Positions 1-9,949 of a DNA stretch of 64,000 bases are shown piece after piece. The DNA comes from Jeotgalibacillus haloalkalitolerans (lineage in GTDB: Bacteria > Bacillota > Bacilli > Bacillales > Jeotgalibacillaceae). The notes beneath the pieces are model-generated. The model was given only the letters and a program-made list of their open reading frames with translations. It had not been told where the DNA came from and made no database searches. The stretch lies in assembly GCF_034427455.1 (NCBI RefSeq), contig NZ_JAXQNN010000002.1, positions 921,907 through 985,906 of the forward strand, given 5' to 3'. Each line of letters opens with the position of its first letter. Position 1 is the first letter of the stretch. The translations under genes and the position numbers were made by a program.

Positions 1-1012
1 CGATAATGTCTCTGTCAGGATATTTTTTTGAAGCTGAGTCAAGTGTTGCCTTAATTTCAGTCGGATGATGGGCATAATCATCGATCAGCGTCCGGTTACC
101 GATATGCTTTTCAGTGAAGCGTCTTTTTACGCCGCCAAAGGTTTTCAGCTGCGCCTGAACCACTTCAGTATTAATCCCCTCGTAGTGGCAGATCGCAATA
201 ACTGAAAGAGCATTTAAAATTGTATGATCTCCATACATCGGGATCTCAAAGGATGCAAAATATTCATTTCTGACAAATACATCAAAAGCAGTACCTGCCG
301 GCGACGTTTCTACATTGCGCGCCTGAAAGTCATTTTCCTCATTAAATCCGTAAAATAATACAGGAACGTTTGCTACAAGGCTTTGAAGATGTTCATCATC
401 TCCACAGGCAATAATGCCTTTATTCACCTGTTTTGCCATATCCTGAAATGCTGAGAACACATCATCAATATCAGCAAAATAGTCTGGGTGATCAAAATCG
501 ATATTTGTCATGATCATGTAATCCGGTGAATATGACAGGAAGTGTCTGCGATATTCACAGGCTTCAAATACAAAGTATTTACTGTTTTCATATCCTTTAC
601 CGGAGCCGTCTCCGATCAGATATGAAGTCTGGTCAGCACCCTGCATCACATGGGCTAAGAGACCGGTAGTTGACGTTTTTCCGTGTGCACCTGAAACCCC
701 TACGGAAATATATTCATTCATGAAATCCCCGAGGAATTTGTGATATCTGATCAGTTCAATGCCCTGATCTTTTGCCGCCTGAATCTCTTCATGATCATCA
801 GGAAAGGCATTTCCTGCGATAACCGTCATACCCGGTTTAACATTTTCTTTATTAAAGGGCAATATTTCAATCCCTCTGTCTTCAAGAGGCTTTTGTGTAA
901 AAAAGCGCTTATCAATATCTGATCCCTGTACTTCATGCTTCATATCGTGAAGAATTTGAGCAAGGGGACTCATGCCCGATCCTTTAATTCCTACAAAGTG
1001 AAAACTTGTCAT
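1..1012 (-). CDS. murC: UDP-N-acetylmuramate–L-alanine ligase (partial, C-terminus outside window)
   Basis: MurC joins L-alanine to UDP-MurNAc using ATP, the first amino-acid addition in cytoplasmic peptidoglycan precursor synthesis. About 337 N-terminal residues are visible: the Rossmann-like opening [11 protein letters not shown] near residue 10 and the Mur ligase ATP loop GAHGKTSTT near residue 110. The gene runs off the left edge, so about 100 residues are missing. The ATG at 1012 is preceded by GGAGGT at good spacing. It lies downstream of sftA on the same strand, as in B. subtilis. Identification is by recognised family motifs. Confidence 0.95.
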   Translation of the reverse strand, partial: MTSFHFVGIKGSGMSPLAQILHDMKHEVQGSDIDKRFFTQKPLEDRGIEILPFNKENVKPGMTVIAGNAFPDDHEEIQAAKDQGIELIRYHKFLGDFMNEYISVGVSGAHGKTSTTGLLAHVMQGADQTSYLIGDGSGKGYENSKYFVFEACEYRRHFLSYSPDYMIMTNIDFDHPDYFADIDDVFSAFQDMAKQVNKGIIACGDDEHLQSLVANVPVLFYGFNEENDFQARNVETSPAGTAFDVFVRNEYFASFEIPMYGDHTILNALSVIAICHYEGINTEVVQAQLKTFGGVKRRFTEKHIGNRTLIDDYAHHPTEIKATLDSASKKYPDRDII

Positions 1013-1126
1013 GGTTGAACCTCCAACAGTCAGATGCCTGAGCAGTCTGACGGTATATAATTATCTTATAGTCTGGCACATATTTTGTTATTATAACATG
1101 TTTTAAAATGCGCACAAATAAACAGT

Positions 1127-3505
1127 TTATTTTACTGATCTTGCAGCATCCTGTAACTCTGAGAGATCTTCATGTGCCATCAGCACGTCACGGGGTTTAC
1201 TCCCTTTAGACTCTGAAATCCATCCGTTTTTCTCCATCATATCAATCAGTCTTGCAGCACGATTGTAACCAATTCTAAACTGTCTTTGAAGCAGAGACGT
1301 TGAAGCGCCTCCCTGGGCAATGACAAACTCACACGCTTCAGTCAGCAGTTCATCCTCTTCATCCTGAAAATCCACTTTTGCCAGCAATTCTTCCTGTTCA
1401 AATAAATAGGATGCCTTACGCTCATTTCTGACATGAGCTGCGACTTCATCGATTTCATCATCAGAAACAAATGTTCCCTGAAGTCTGACAGGCTTTGAAG
1501 CTCCGTTTTCAAGAAACAGCATATCACCGCGGCCCAGCAGCCTTTCTGCTCCTGAGCTGTCGATAATCGTCCTTGAGTCCACCTGTGAACTGACTGAGAA
1601 CGCAATTCTTGTTGGAACGTTTGCCTTAATCAACCCTGTAATGACGTCTACAGATGGACGCTGCGTTGCGATCAGCAGATGAATTCCGCAGGCTCTTGCT
1701 TTTTGCGCAATACGGCAAATGGCTTCCTCTACATCAGCAGGAGACATCATCATCAGATCAGCAAGCTCATCGATCACAACAACAAGATAAGGCAGTTTTT
1801 GAGAATAGTTACCTTCATTCTTCACCTTGTGATTGTAACGTTTAATATCTCTTACCCCCGCATGAGCAAACAGCTGATAACGTCTTTCCATCTCTTCTAC
1901 AGCCCACTTTAATGCTGCAGTAGCTGCTTTTACATCCGTGATAACCGGGCTCACAAGGTGTGGAATATGGTTATATGGCGCGAGCTCAACCACTTTAGGG
2001 TCAATCAGCAGCATTTTCACATCATCCGGTGAAGCGTGATACATCAGGCTGATCAGAATTGAGTTAATGCAGACACTTTTTCCTGATCCGGTTGCACCGG
2101 CAATCAGGCCGTGTGGCATTTTACTGATATCCGTGACAACCGGTTTCCCTTCAATATCAAGTCCAAGTGCGACAGGCAGTGTCGCTTCACTGTTTTGAAA
2201 AGCTTCATCTGCGAGAATCTCTTTTATCGCAACGGGTCTGCTGTGAGGGTTCGGGATTTCTATCCCTACTGCCATCTTGCCTGGTATTGGTGCTTCCATT
2301 CTGATATCCCTTGCTGCAAGTCCAAGTTTAATGTCATCAGTCAAGCTTGTGATTTTACTGACTTTTACCCCTTTTTCAGGGAATAATTCAAATCTTGTTA
2401 CTGAAGGTCCCTGAGTCACATTTTTCACTGTTGCATTTACATTAAAATGGAACAATGTCTCATTTAATAACTCAGCCTGATAATCCAGCCATTCCTGATC
2501 CGGTTCTGCATGTACCGGTGGTGAGAGTAAATCTAACGACGGCTTCATGAAGTGAGGCAGTTCTTCCTCAGCGGTAATCTGTGTTTTATCAGGCTGCTCG
2601 GGTTCAGCCGGCGGTTCTTCCTTATGATCATGATCATTATTATATGACTCACGCACACGTTTGCGTCTATCCTGCTTCAGCATCATGACGTTAAAAGGTA
2701 CTCTTCCGGCTTTTGGCTTTTCTTCAGCAGCAGGTTCAGCTGCCTGCTCTTCCGGACGTCTGTCTTTGAGAGGTTCAATTTGTTCTTCTGATTGAGAAAG
2801 CTCCTCATTATGATCAACTTCCTGCGTTTCAGATGCATGCTGCAGGCTGACGTTTTCCTCTTCCCTTACAAACTGGTCCTCAGCTTCCTGAGCCTGTGCT
2901 GTTTCTTCGACGGCGAGAACAGGTTCTTCCTGCTTTTCCCCCGGGACAGCTTCAGGACTTTCCTCTTCACGAACTTCAGCCTTTTCCTCAGGCTGTTCAT
3001 AATCCGTCTCATTGGACTCCGGCTCATCAGTTTGAGTGACAACAGGAGGTTCATTTTTCTGTCTGAGTTCTTCAAAAGATAGGACTTCAGCAGCCTGTCC
3101 AGCCTGATCCTGCTTCTTATCCGCAGCGATTTTCCTCTTCAGCTCCTGAAAGGATGAAATTTCGTATTCAACTTCTTCAGTATTATGTAACGGCTGAATC
3201 TTTTTCGGCCTGTCCCTGAAACCATATATAGGGGACGGCACATCAGTCGGTTTAAATGGCCCTGCGTTAGGACTCTTTTCAATAATCCGGGATTTTTCCG
3301 GCACTGCTTCTTTTTTGGGCTCACGTTCTTTTTTCTGGGATGACTCATCCGGAATTAATGGAAACCTGAATTCTCCTTTAGGATACTGATAGGAAACCCT
3401 TGTCTGGAGATCTTTTCTGTTTTCCTTTTTAATCGGTGTATCCCGTTCTATCTCATCTTCCTCCTGCCTTTGAACGAAGGACAAGAGTTTCTGAATCCAG
3501 TTCAT
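1127..3505 (-). CDS. sftA: DNA translocase SftA (FtsK/SpoIIIE family, soluble)
   Basis: SftA is a septum-associated, ATP-driven DNA pump that helps clear chromosome termini from the division site. At 792 aa it lacks the four N-terminal membrane helices of SpoIIIE/FtsK. Instead residues about 20–330 are a highly acidic, Glu/Gln/Pro-rich linker of low complexity. The motor follows: Walker A GATGSGKSV near residue 470, Walker B LLLIDPK about 40 residues later, an ATQRPS segment, and a C-terminal winged-helix gamma domain (about 720–785) for reading polar DNA sequences. A soluble N-terminus plus position next to murC and ytpR is the B. subtilis ytpS arrangement, which supports SftA over SpoIIIE. 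Confidence 0.93.
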   Translation of the reverse strand: MNWIQKLLSFVQRQEEDEIERDTPIKKENRKDLQTRVSYQYPKGEFRFPLIPDESSQKKEREPKKEAVPEKSRIIEKSPNAGPFKPTDVPSPIYGFRDRPKKIQPLHNTEEVEYEISSFQELKRKIAADKKQDQAGQAAEVLSFEELRQKNEPPVVTQTDEPESNETDYEQPEEKAEVREEESPEAVPGEKQEEPVLAVEETAQAQEAEDQFVREEENVSLQHASETQEVDHNEELSQSEEQIEPLKDRRPEEQAAEPAAEEKPKAGRVPFNVMMLKQDRRKRVRESYNNDHDHKEEPPAEPEQPDKTQITAEEELPHFMKPSLDLLSPPVHAEPDQEWLDYQAELLNETLFHFNVNATVKNVTQGPSVTRFELFPEKGVKVSKITSLTDDIKLGLAARDIRMEAPIPGKMAVGIEIPNPHSRPVAIKEILADEAFQNSEATLPVALGLDIEGKPVVTDISKMPHGLIAGATGSGKSVCINSILISLMYHASPDDVKMLLIDPKVVELAPYNHIPHLVSPVITDVKAATAALKWAVEEMERRYQLFAHAGVRDIKRYNHKVKNEGNYSQKLPYLVVVIDELADLMMMSPADVEEAICRIAQKARACGIHLLIATQRPSVDVITGLIKANVPTRIAFSVSSQVDSRTIIDSSGAERLLGRGDMLFLENGASKPVRLQGTFVSDDEIDEVAAHVRNERKASYLFEQEELLAKVDFQDEEDELLTEACEFVIAQGGASTSLLQRQFRIGYNRAARLIDMMEKNGWISESKGSKPRDVLMAHEDLSELQDAARSVK

Positions 3506-3604
3506 TTACATCACTCTTTCTATTGTGTTCTCATTCATTCTAGCAGGTTTTATCCTATTTTCGCTCGGATTAAACAAAATTGGTCATTTTGGTATACGAT
3601 GTGG

Positions 3605-3640
3605 AAAAAATCCGCCCTGTCATAAAAACAGAGCGGATTT
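3605..3640 (-). terminator. Rho-independent terminator after ytpR
   Basis: On the minus strand AAATCCGC pairs with GCGGATTT, extended by a CTGT/ACAG step, and is followed by a T run. It lies just beyond the ytpR stop and separates ytpQ-ytpR from sftA. Confidence 0.8.
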
Positions 3641-3643
3641 CGA

Positions 3644-4243
3644 TTACAGACTGAATGCTTCACCTGCATGTCCATCTTCTAATACCAGAATTCCTTTTTT
3701 CTCAGGTGCGTTTGGCAGCCCGAGTTCTTTCGCTGAACAGATCATCCCGCTTGAAGGAACACCTCTAAGTTCAGCATCTTTAATGACCATTCCGCTTGGC
3801 ATCACTGCGCCAACCTTCGCGACAACAACCTTCTGGCCGGCATCAACATTTGGGGCACCGCATACGATCTGCAGACGTTCTTCCCCTACATTTACCTGAC
3901 AGATATTCAGCTTGTCAGCGTTCGGATGTTTTTCCATTTCTTCAACAAATCCAATCACAAATTTCGGCGAAAAATCTGCTTCAATCTGATGATCAAATCC
4001 GCTTTCCTGAATCATTTGATTCACTTTCTGAAGCTTGGTTTCATCCATTTCTACCGGTCCTTCCGAACGAAATTCCTGTTCAGGCTGACCAAAAATATTG
4101 TAGCCGGTCACTTCACTATTTTCACTGTTTTTAATTTGTACAACATTTCCTTTTTGCTCAAATGTTTTCACATGGCGCGGAGTATCCTTTAACTTAATGA
4201 TCAGAACTTCTCCAACACCGGTTTCATTATAAAATACGTTCAT
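3644..4243 (-). CDS. ytpR: tRNA-binding-domain protein YtpR
   Basis: This 199-residue protein has an N-terminal alpha/beta part (DUF4479 type, about 1–85) and a C-terminal EMAP/tRNA-binding OB fold (about 90–199) with [22 protein letters not shown] and the ICSAKELGL segment, as in the N-terminus of PheT. (The motif is quoted in pieces; its core is HPNADKL.) It is presumed to bind RNA in the cytoplasm, but the exact role is not known to me. Its ATG overlaps the ytpQ stop (ATGA), so the two are translationally coupled. Name rests on domain and synteny. Confidence 0.9.
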   Translation of the reverse strand: MNVFYNETGVGEVLIIKLKDTPRHVKTFEQKGNVVQIKNSENSEVTGYNIFGQPEQEFRSEGPVEMDETKLQKVNQMIQESGFDHQIEADFSPKFVIGFVEEMEKHPNADKLNICQVNVGEERLQIVCGAPNVDAGQKVVVAKVGAVMPSGMVIKDAELRGVPSSGMICSAKELGLPNAPEKKGILVLEDGHAGEAFSL

Positions 4244-5067
4244 TTTTTTGAATCTCCTTCATCTTTACGTTTGTTTTTGCCGAGAATAAAGACCGGCTCA
4301 AGCTCTCCTTCTTCATATAGGAAGGACAGGGCTGTGATCGGCACGTGGCCTGCTGCAAAAAATGACATAGCCATTTGGGCAAGTACATCATATCCTGTTT
4401 CATTTCTCATATCACCTATAATCAGGACATCCTGGTGAGGAACAGCGATCGTCATTTCACCTTCCATTTTAGAAGACATTTCTTTCAGGAAAGATTCATT
4501 CAGGATTCTGCTTGCATCATATCCATCATTAGAGTTCAGGAAGTAAAACACATTACCTGCTACTTCATCTTTTTTCATTTCTGTTTTCAGTGAACGGACA
4601 TTAAACATGGCAATTTCTCTGACCTGTTCTTTAGTCCATGACTGCTTTTCAAGAAACTGCTCATCAATCATGCGGTACGTTTTACCAAGATCCACTGCAT
4701 AATAGATACGCGTTTCAGCAGTATGCTCATCAAAAACAAATGGAACGCCCTCAGAAGATTCGTCCGGAAATGACGTTGAACGAATAACAGGAAAGATCTG
4801 CTTTTCTGCTTCCTCAACGACGGTTTCTTTCCCCATCACAGCTAAAGCCTCGTTTATATAATACACAGTTTCTGCGATTGCTTCATCCTTCTTTTCATTC
4901 CACTTTCCGACAACACTTGGAAGAGAGACTTCAATCCCTTTTTTTGTATCAGCATTTTCAACACGAAGCTGATCCTTTTCACGGTTATAGCGTATATTTC
5001 GACCGGGTTGTTCGAGTTTCTCTGTCAAAATCTTTTTCATTTTAATTGAGTCCATTTTCTCAGCCAT
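4240..5067 (-). CDS. ytpQ: DUF1444 family protein YtpQ
   Basis: Conserved Bacillales protein of unknown biochemical function, 275 aa from the chosen start. No signal peptide or membrane segment is seen, so it is probably cytosolic. The ATG at 5067 is preceded by AAGGAGGGG at ideal spacing; an in-frame start 22 codons upstream has no such site and was rejected. It overlaps ytpR by four bases. The neighbourhood ytpP-ytpQ-ytpR is conserved in Bacillus, and DUF1444 is the family usually found there. No function is claimed. Confidence 0.88.
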   Translation of the reverse strand: MAEKMDSIKMKKILTEKLEQPGRNIRYNREKDQLRVENADTKKGIEVSLPSVVGKWNEKKDEAIAETVYYINEALAVMGKETVVEEAEKQIFPVIRSTSFPDESSEGVPFVFDEHTAETRIYYAVDLGKTYRMIDEQFLEKQSWTKEQVREIAMFNVRSLKTEMKKDEVAGNVFYFLNSNDGYDASRILNESFLKEMSSKMEGEMTIAVPHQDVLIIGDMRNETGYDVLAQMAMSFFAAGHVPITALSFLYEEGELEPVFILGKNKRKDEGDSKK

Positions 5068-5135
5068 GGTACCCCTCCTTATAATGCTATTGATAATCGG
5101 TTCACTATTTTTTCTCCGCATATCATTGTACACGA

Positions 5136-5182
5136 AAACACCCCGCTCCTAAAGCAATTCATATTAGGAGCGGGGGTGTTTA
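5136..5182 (-). terminator. Strong terminator hairpin upstream of ytpQ
   Basis: AAACACCCC-GCTCCTAA pairs with TTAGGAGC-GGGGTGTTT around a short loop. It ends transcription of the PTS-IIC/ytpP pair before ytpQ begins at 5067. Confidence 0.8.
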
Positions 5183-5221
5183 TAGATTAAACTGATAAAA
5201 AGTTCGTAAACCATATAAAGC

Positions 5222-5339
5222 CAGTTCCTATAGCAGAGGACGGAGACTACTGCCCTAGGAAAGGACGGGTCCGCAAGGCGAAGCCTGAGGAAGCTCACCG
5301 TCCGGGGGCAGGAAAGCGTAGTCCTCTGCGGAAAGGACT
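5222..5339. repeat. GC-rich intergenic inverted-arm repeat, copy R1
   Basis: A 118-bp element between ytpP and its terminator. The outer arms GCAGAGGAC (5233–5241) and GTCCTCTGC (5321–5329) are perfectly complementary, and CAGTTCCT/AGGACTG extends them. The core GCAAGGCGAAGCCTGAGGAA is shared with copy R8 at 33.3 kb, whose arms are different. It is one of at least twelve related copies in the window. Confidence 0.85.
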
Positions 5340-5357
5340 GACGGTTGTATTAATCAG

Positions 5358-5678
5358 TTATGAAGCTTTCAGTCCATCGATGAACTGTTCGATTTCTTCC
5401 TGCGTCTTGCGGTCTTTGCTGACAAATCTTCCTGTCTCTGTGCCATCCTCAAATGCCACAAAGCTTGGAATGCCAAATACGCTCAGATCTGCACAGATAT
5501 CAATAAACTCATCGCGGTCTATATAAATGAACTGATAATCCGGATACTTACTCTCAACATCAGGTAGTATCGGTTCAATTACACGGCAGTCCGGGCACCA
5601 GTCTGCTGAAAACATAAAGATATGCTTACCGTTGTCTTTCATCTCATTAAACTGTTCAATCGACTCAAGTTTTTTCAT
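5358..5678 (-). CDS. ytpP: Thioredoxin-like protein YtpP
   Basis: Small cytosolic thioredoxin fold, 106 aa. The redox motif is WCPDC (W27, C28, C31) in place of thioredoxin's WCGPC, and a cis-proline GIPSF lies near residue 75. It probably acts as a disulfide reductase; its substrates are unknown. The start at 5678 overlaps the end of the upstream PTS-IIC-like gene by 14 bases, so the two are co-transcribed and coupled. YtpP is the syntenic B. subtilis name. Confidence 0.9.
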   Translation of the reverse strand: MKKLESIEQFNEMKDNGKHIFMFSADWCPDCRVIEPILPDVESKYPDYQFIYIDRDEFIDICADLSVFGIPSFVAFEDGTETGRFVSKDRKTQEEIEQFIDGLKAS

Positions 5679-6693
5679 GTTTCATTCCTCCTGTAGCAAT
5701 TCTCATCTGGCCGGGTTTAATCATTCCCGCCCTGATCATGTAATGAGATAGTAACAGGCTAATCACTGCCGGTCCAATAAAATGCAACAATCCCACTTTA
5801 ATTAGAACATCCATTGTAAAGCCCATCGTTTCAAAGGTCATGATCTGTCCGACGAAACCACTTGTCCCCATGCCTGCTCCTGATGCATTGTTCTCCATTT
5901 GCAACCAGATGGTGCCTATTGGGGCGAGCAGGACCCCAGCAACAGTTGGCGGAATCAGGATCAGCGGGTTTCTCACAATATTCGGTACCTGCAGCATAGA
6001 GGTGCCAATCGCCTGAGCAATCGAACCGCCCCATTTATTATCCCTGTAACTTGCAGCTGCAAAACCAATCATCTGCGCACTGCAGCCGATTGCAGCTGCA
6101 CCGGCTGCAAGACCGTCGAGCTCGAGCATCAATGCGATCGCTGCACTTGAAATCGGTGCAGTCAAAGCGAGTCCCATCAGTCCGGCTACAAGCATCCCCA
6201 TTACAAACGGACGTTGCTCTGTTGCCCATCCAATGGTTTCACCTGTTGCCTGCATAAAAGATTGAATTTCTGGACCAACTAATGCGGAAATTCCATAGCC
6301 TGCCGCAATCGTGACAAAGGGTGTAACAATAATATCAATTTTAGTGGATTGACTGACCAGTTTCCCAATTTCAGTTGAGACAACTGCTGCAACATATGCG
6401 CCTGCAGGACCTCCAAGGGCATAACCTGCTGATCCTGTAATCACACCTGCAAATAATACAAGCGGAGGCGCTTTCAGACCATATGCCACTGCTGCTCCAA
6501 TGGCCGGTCCTGCAAGCCCCATTGCAAGTACCCCCATATCAGTCAGAAAAGGTATTTCAAGCTGATTACCGGCAGTCTGCATAATCAGTCCGATGATTAA
6601 TGAACTGAAAAGTCCCAGTGCCATAAAGCTTAAGCCGTCAATTAAGTATGTTTTAAAAGATATATGTATGCCTTTTTTCTTTAACAATCCCAT
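5665..6693 (-). CDS. PTS EIIC-like membrane protein (EIIC_2 family)
   Basis: A 342-residue integral membrane protein with about nine to ten hydrophobic segments rich in Gly/Ala, starting near residue 15. The sequence resembles the PTS_EIIC_2 family (putative sugar permease subunits). No EIIA, EIIB or sugar enzymes are adjacent, so transport through the phosphotransferase system is not supported by context, and orphan family members may transport something else. It sits directly upstream of ytpP with a 14-bp overlap. ATG at 6693 is preceded by GGGAGG. Family call is from overall pattern; substrate unknown. Confidence 0.75.
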   Translation of the reverse strand: MGLLKKKGIHISFKTYLIDGLSFMALGLFSSLIIGLIMQTAGNQLEIPFLTDMGVLAMGLAGPAIGAAVAYGLKAPPLVLFAGVITGSAGYALGGPAGAYVAAVVSTEIGKLVSQSTKIDIIVTPFVTIAAGYGISALVGPEIQSFMQATGETIGWATEQRPFVMGMLVAGLMGLALTAPISSAAIALMLELDGLAAGAAAIGCSAQMIGFAAASYRDNKWGGSIAQAIGTSMLQVPNIVRNPLILIPPTVAGVLLAPIGTIWLQMENNASGAGMGTSGFVGQIMTFETMGFTMDVLIKVGLLHFIGPAVISLLLSHYMIRAGMIKPGQMRIATGGMKHEKT

Positions 6694-6773
6694 GTGATTC
6701 TCGCCTCCCTTTAATAGTGTAGTGACAAGTGTAAAGGTTGTAAAGTTTAGTTTATAGGTTTTTTAAAAAGCTG

Positions 6774-6897
6774 GCTGTTGATTTCCGCTTCAGGGGGACT
6801 TCGCGGCCGGGCGGTGAGCCCGCAGGCTTCGCCATGCCAGGTCTCACACGTCCCTTCCTGCCACAGGAGTCGCCCCCCTTACGCTCCAATCAACAGC
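6774..6897. repeat. GC-rich intergenic inverted-arm repeat, copy R2
   Basis: A 124-bp element with perfect 10-bp terminal arms, GCTGTTGATT (6774–6783) and AATCAACAGC (6888–6897). The interior is the reverse complement of copy R6 at 19.4 kb, but R6 has entirely different arms. The rest of the 6.7–7.04 kb gap shows nothing else I can support. Confidence 0.88.
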
Positions 6898-7040
6898 TGT
6901 GCAGAAACAACAATGATCTTTATGGTAGCTTTTATCTAATAGAGAATTTGCAAAAGCAACTCTGCTACGAAATTTTGAAAACTATACAGCCGTTATAGAC
7001 CTCTGCAGCCCACCTTACCTCCAGTATAAAGTATTGTATA

Positions 7041-7071
7041 AAAAAACCGGAAGATTACTCTTCCGGGTTTT
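7041..7071 (-). terminator. Terminator overlapping the stop codon of the lipoprotein gene
   Basis: On the minus strand CCGGAAGA pairs with TCTTCCGG around the TAA stop codon at 7055–7057, followed by a run of T. The stop codon itself lies in the hairpin loop. Confidence 0.78.
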
Positions 7072-7579
7072 CCTGCGTCCATTCAGTGGATCTGACCGTT
7101 TCCATCATCCATTTTGCATTACTGCTAATGTCTTCAAGCTTAGTGATGGTTGTCATTTTTGTATAATCCATGCCTGTTGTCAATTCATAATTCTCTTCAT
7201 CAATCTGTCTGAGCAGCACATAGCCGAATCGGTCTTTTTCTTCAAAAGTCTCGTTCACAAGCCATTCTTCTTCAGCTGCTTCTGTCATTGTATAGATGAC
7301 ATCATTTCCAGCTTCTTCATTTAAATGATGAAACAGAACAAATGTCTCGTTACTTTTTTCAATCACAGCATTGTGATCAGATGTTTCAGCTACTTCAGCA
7401 GTGTATGGAAGGTGAACTTCCAGATCGTCTAATTCTGTATTTGGTCTTTCAGCTTCTTCAACAAAAATCTCTTCTACTTCTTCCAGCGATTTTTCTCTTT
7501 CCTGCTCTATGGTTGTATTACAAGCCGCAAGAATAGCGGACGTGAAAATAATAAATAAGATAAACAGATGTTTCTTCAA
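7055..7579 (-). CDS. Putative lipoprotein of unknown function
   Basis: A 174-aa exported protein. The N-terminus has two lysines, a hydrophobic core and the lipobox LAAC, so Cys19 would be lipidated after signal peptidase II cleavage. The mature part is acidic (Glu/Asp/Thr rich) with no recognised domain. The start is TTG at 7579, chosen because AAGGAGG lies seven bases upstream. It stands alone between repeat R2 and ytoQ, divergent from ytoQ. Confidence 0.8.
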   Translation of the reverse strand: MKKHLFILFIIFTSAILAACNTTIEQEREKSLEEVEEIFVEEAERPNTELDDLEVHLPYTAEVAETSDHNAVIEKSNETFVLFHHLNEEAGNDVIYTMTEAAEEEWLVNETFEEKDRFGYVLLRQIDEENYELTTGMDYTKMTTITKLEDISSNAKWMMETVRSTEWTQENPEE

Positions 7580-7723
7580 TGGTTTTCCTCCTTTTGAACA
7601 CGTTCGCTAACCATCATACTAATCTGCCAAACTTTTGACAACCCTTTGAGACGGCAAATAATTTCCAGCGCGATTTTTGTCATGTTATACTTTATCTATT
7701 ACATACTAAAAAGGGGCGATTTG

Positions 7724-8170
7724 ATGGAACTGACAATTTACCTGGCAGGAGAGATCCACAGTGACTGGCGTGCAAAGCTGAAGGAACAGGCTGAATCACT
7801 TCCTTACAAGCTGCATTTTACCGGTCCGATGGAAAATCACAGCCGCTCTGATGATATCGGAGAAGAAATTCTCGGCGAGCAGCCAAATTCAATCTTTAAA
7901 GATGATGCTGCTTCTGCATTTAATAATCTCCGCACGCAGGTCCTGCTGCAAAAATCAGACTTAGTTATTGCTTTATTCGGTGAGCAGTATAAGCAATGGA
8001 ATACGGCGATGGACGCTTCTGCCGCGTTGACGATGAATAAACCGCTGATTCTGATCAGACCTGAAAAACTGCACCATGCACTAAAAGAGCTGTCGCGCAA
8101 AGCCACCGTTACAGTTGAAACACCTGAACAGGCATTAAAAGCTGTATCTTATATTTTTGAGACAGAATAA
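7724..8170 (+). CDS. ytoQ: YtoQ family protein (nucleoside 2-deoxyribosyltransferase-like)
   Basis: Conserved Bacillales protein of 148 aa starting MELTIYLAGEIHSDWR, the hallmark of the YtoQ family. The family is classed near nucleoside 2-deoxyribosyltransferases, although no activity is established to my knowledge. ATG at 7724 is chosen because AAAAGGGG precedes it at good spacing; a longer in-frame reading from 7646 has no ribosome site. It is transcribed alone and ends in a hairpin shared with the convergent DUF84 gene. Confidence 0.88.
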   Translation: MELTIYLAGEIHSDWRAKLKEQAESLPYKLHFTGPMENHSRSDDIGEEILGEQPNSIFKDDAASAFNNLRTQVLLQKSDLVIALFGEQYKQWNTAMDASAALTMNKPLILIRPEKLHHALKELSRKATVTVETPEQALKAVSYIFETE

Positions 8171-8172
8171 CA

Positions 8173-8200
8173 AAAAGGGATCGCCTGGGCGATCCCTTTG
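8173..8200. terminator. Bidirectional terminator between ytoQ and DUF84 gene
   Basis: AAAGGGATCGCC pairs perfectly with GGCGATCCCTTT across a two-base loop. A/T flanks on both sides let it serve both convergent genes. Confidence 0.85.
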
Positions 8201-8710
8201 TTATCTGCTTTTTTCATATTCCCACTGGCCAATCAGGAGTTCTACAATATGCTCAAACATCTGAGCTCTTGTGATTCTTCCATTGGTAAAAAATCCTACT
8301 GCACCTTCATTCTGTCTGATGTTAAGCTGTCTGCTGAACTGCTCCATGAGCGGACCCAGCTCCTGTCCTTCACGAAGCGGACCTGCAAGTTCTTCAGGAA
8401 GCCTGATACTTGCACCTGATGCTGTAAATGGTTCTTTAAAGCCAGGCACCACTAAAGCACCCCAGTTGCATATAAATAAACCATCTGCTGTCTCAGCTAC
8501 TCCGCCCTCCAGACCTATCCCTGCAGCCCCCGGCATGAGAGCAGCTGCATTGATTGCCCGATTAATGGCTCCCTGTCTGGTTTCTTCGTGACCAAAAGGC
8601 TGATCCTTTACACCTGATTCAGTTTTAAACCCTAATACATCCCCAAAGGTCCAGCAGTTTTCAGCCGCTGAGACCTTCGCTTTATTCTTTGTACCAACTG
8701 CCAGATTCAC
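8201..8710 (-). CDS. DUF84 / YjjX-type inosine/xanthosine triphosphatase
   Basis: Family members hydrolyse non-canonical purine nucleoside triphosphates (ITP, XTP) to keep them out of nucleic acids. The 169-aa protein starts with the family signature VGTKNKAKV (phosphate loop) and contains GHEETRQGAINRA and GLEGGV blocks typical of PF01931. The start is GTG at 8710 with AGGGG upstream. It lies 2 bp after the stop of ytoP, so the two form an operon. Substrate range is inferred from the family. Confidence 0.85.
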   Translation of the reverse strand: MNLAVGTKNKAKVSAAENCWTFGDVLGFKTESGVKDQPFGHEETRQGAINRAINAAALMPGAAGIGLEGGVAETADGLFICNWGALVVPGFKEPFTASGASIRLPEELAGPLREGQELGPLMEQFSRQLNIRQNEGAVGFFTNGRITRAQMFEHIVELLIGQWEYEKSR

Positions 8711-8712
8711 AA

Positions 8713-9786
8713 TTATGACCCCTGTCTAATTGTCTCAACAGTAGACTTGTCACAAGATTTTACCAGCTTTACAAGCAGTTCTTTTGCTGCTGCGTAATCA
8801 TCAATATGAATCATTGAAGCAGATGTGTGAATGTATCTTGAACAGATCCCGACAACTGCACTCGGTACACCTTCATTTGAAATGTGCACGCGTCCTGCAT
8901 CCGTACCACCTGCTGAGACAAAATACTGATAAGGAATCTGATTTGATTCAGCTGTATCAAGAACGAATTCTCTCATACCGCGGTGTGTGACCATGCTGCG
9001 GTCAAGGATACGTAAAAGTGTCCCTTTTCCAAGTTGGCCAAATTCATTTTTATCACCTGTCATATCATTAGCCGGACTTGCATCCATTGCAAAGAAGATA
9101 TCCGGCTTGATCAGGTTAGCGGCAGTCTGTGCACCTCTGAGCCCGACTTCCTCCTGTACCGTTGCACCACTGTATAAAGTATTTGGAAGAGATTCATGTT
9201 GAAGCTCTTTTAACAGCTCAATTGAAATGCCACAGCCATAGCGGTTATCCCATGCTTTCGCGAGAATCTTTTTCTTATTCTCCATTGGGGTAAATGGACA
9301 TACCGGCACAATCTGCTGACCGGGAAGGATCCCCATTGATTCAGCATCCGCTTTATCATCCGCACCAACATCAATCAGCATATTTTTAATATCCATCGGC
9401 TTTGCGCGCTTATCTTCACTCAACAGGTGTGGAGGAATTGACCCGATCACCCCTGTGATTTTTTTATCGTTTGTCACGATGTCAACGCGTTGTGCAAGCA
9501 GGACCTGACTCCACCAGCCACCGAGTGTCTGAAAACGGATCATGCCGTTATCAGTGATGCCTGTCACCATAAATCCGACCTCATCCATATGACCGGCTGC
9601 CATGACAACGGGACCGTCGTCCGGACCTTTTTTCAAACCGAAAATACTGCCCAGACCATCCTGGACAATTTCATCCGAGTATTTGGACAGTTCCTCTCTC
9701 ATCAGTTTTCTGATCGCATGTTCATTTCCCGGCGCACCAGGCAATTCTGTTAATTGCTTAAATAACGCAAGCGTATCTTGATTCAT
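8713..9786 (-). CDS. ytoP: M42 family glutamyl aminopeptidase-like YtoP
   Basis: Cytosolic metallo-aminopeptidase of the M42 (TET-like) family, 357 aa. Metal-ligand motifs are visible: [11 protein letters not shown] (first His/Asp, near residue 65), AWDNRYGCG (bridging Asp), [10 protein letters not shown] (catalytic Glu and ligand Glu) and MDASPAND, with a C-terminal SAGGTDAG and IHTSASMIH (last His). All ligands are present, so it should be active on peptides. ATG at 9786 has AAAGGA upstream. First gene of a two-gene operon with the DUF84 NTPase. Confidence 0.92.
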   Translation of the reverse strand: MNQDTLALFKQLTELPGAPGNEHAIRKLMREELSKYSDEIVQDGLGSIFGLKKGPDDGPVVMAAGHMDEVGFMVTGITDNGMIRFQTLGGWWSQVLLAQRVDIVTNDKKITGVIGSIPPHLLSEDKRAKPMDIKNMLIDVGADDKADAESMGILPGQQIVPVCPFTPMENKKKILAKAWDNRYGCGISIELLKELQHESLPNTLYSGATVQEEVGLRGAQTAANLIKPDIFFAMDASPANDMTGDKNEFGQLGKGTLLRILDRSMVTHRGMREFVLDTAESNQIPYQYFVSAGGTDAGRVHISNEGVPSAVVGICSRYIHTSASMIHIDDYAAAKELLVKLVKSCDKSTVETIRQGS

Positions 9787-9949
9787 TATGTATACTTCCT
9801 TTCATAAATGCATTCTATTTTATTTTACAGAACTTTCATTCAGCTTTCCACTTGAAGCAATAAAATTGGAAGAAGCTTCTTTTTTTATGTGCATAGACGC
9901 TGTGAATCCGCTATACTAAAATGTAGTTGAATATCCGGAGGTGAATCAT

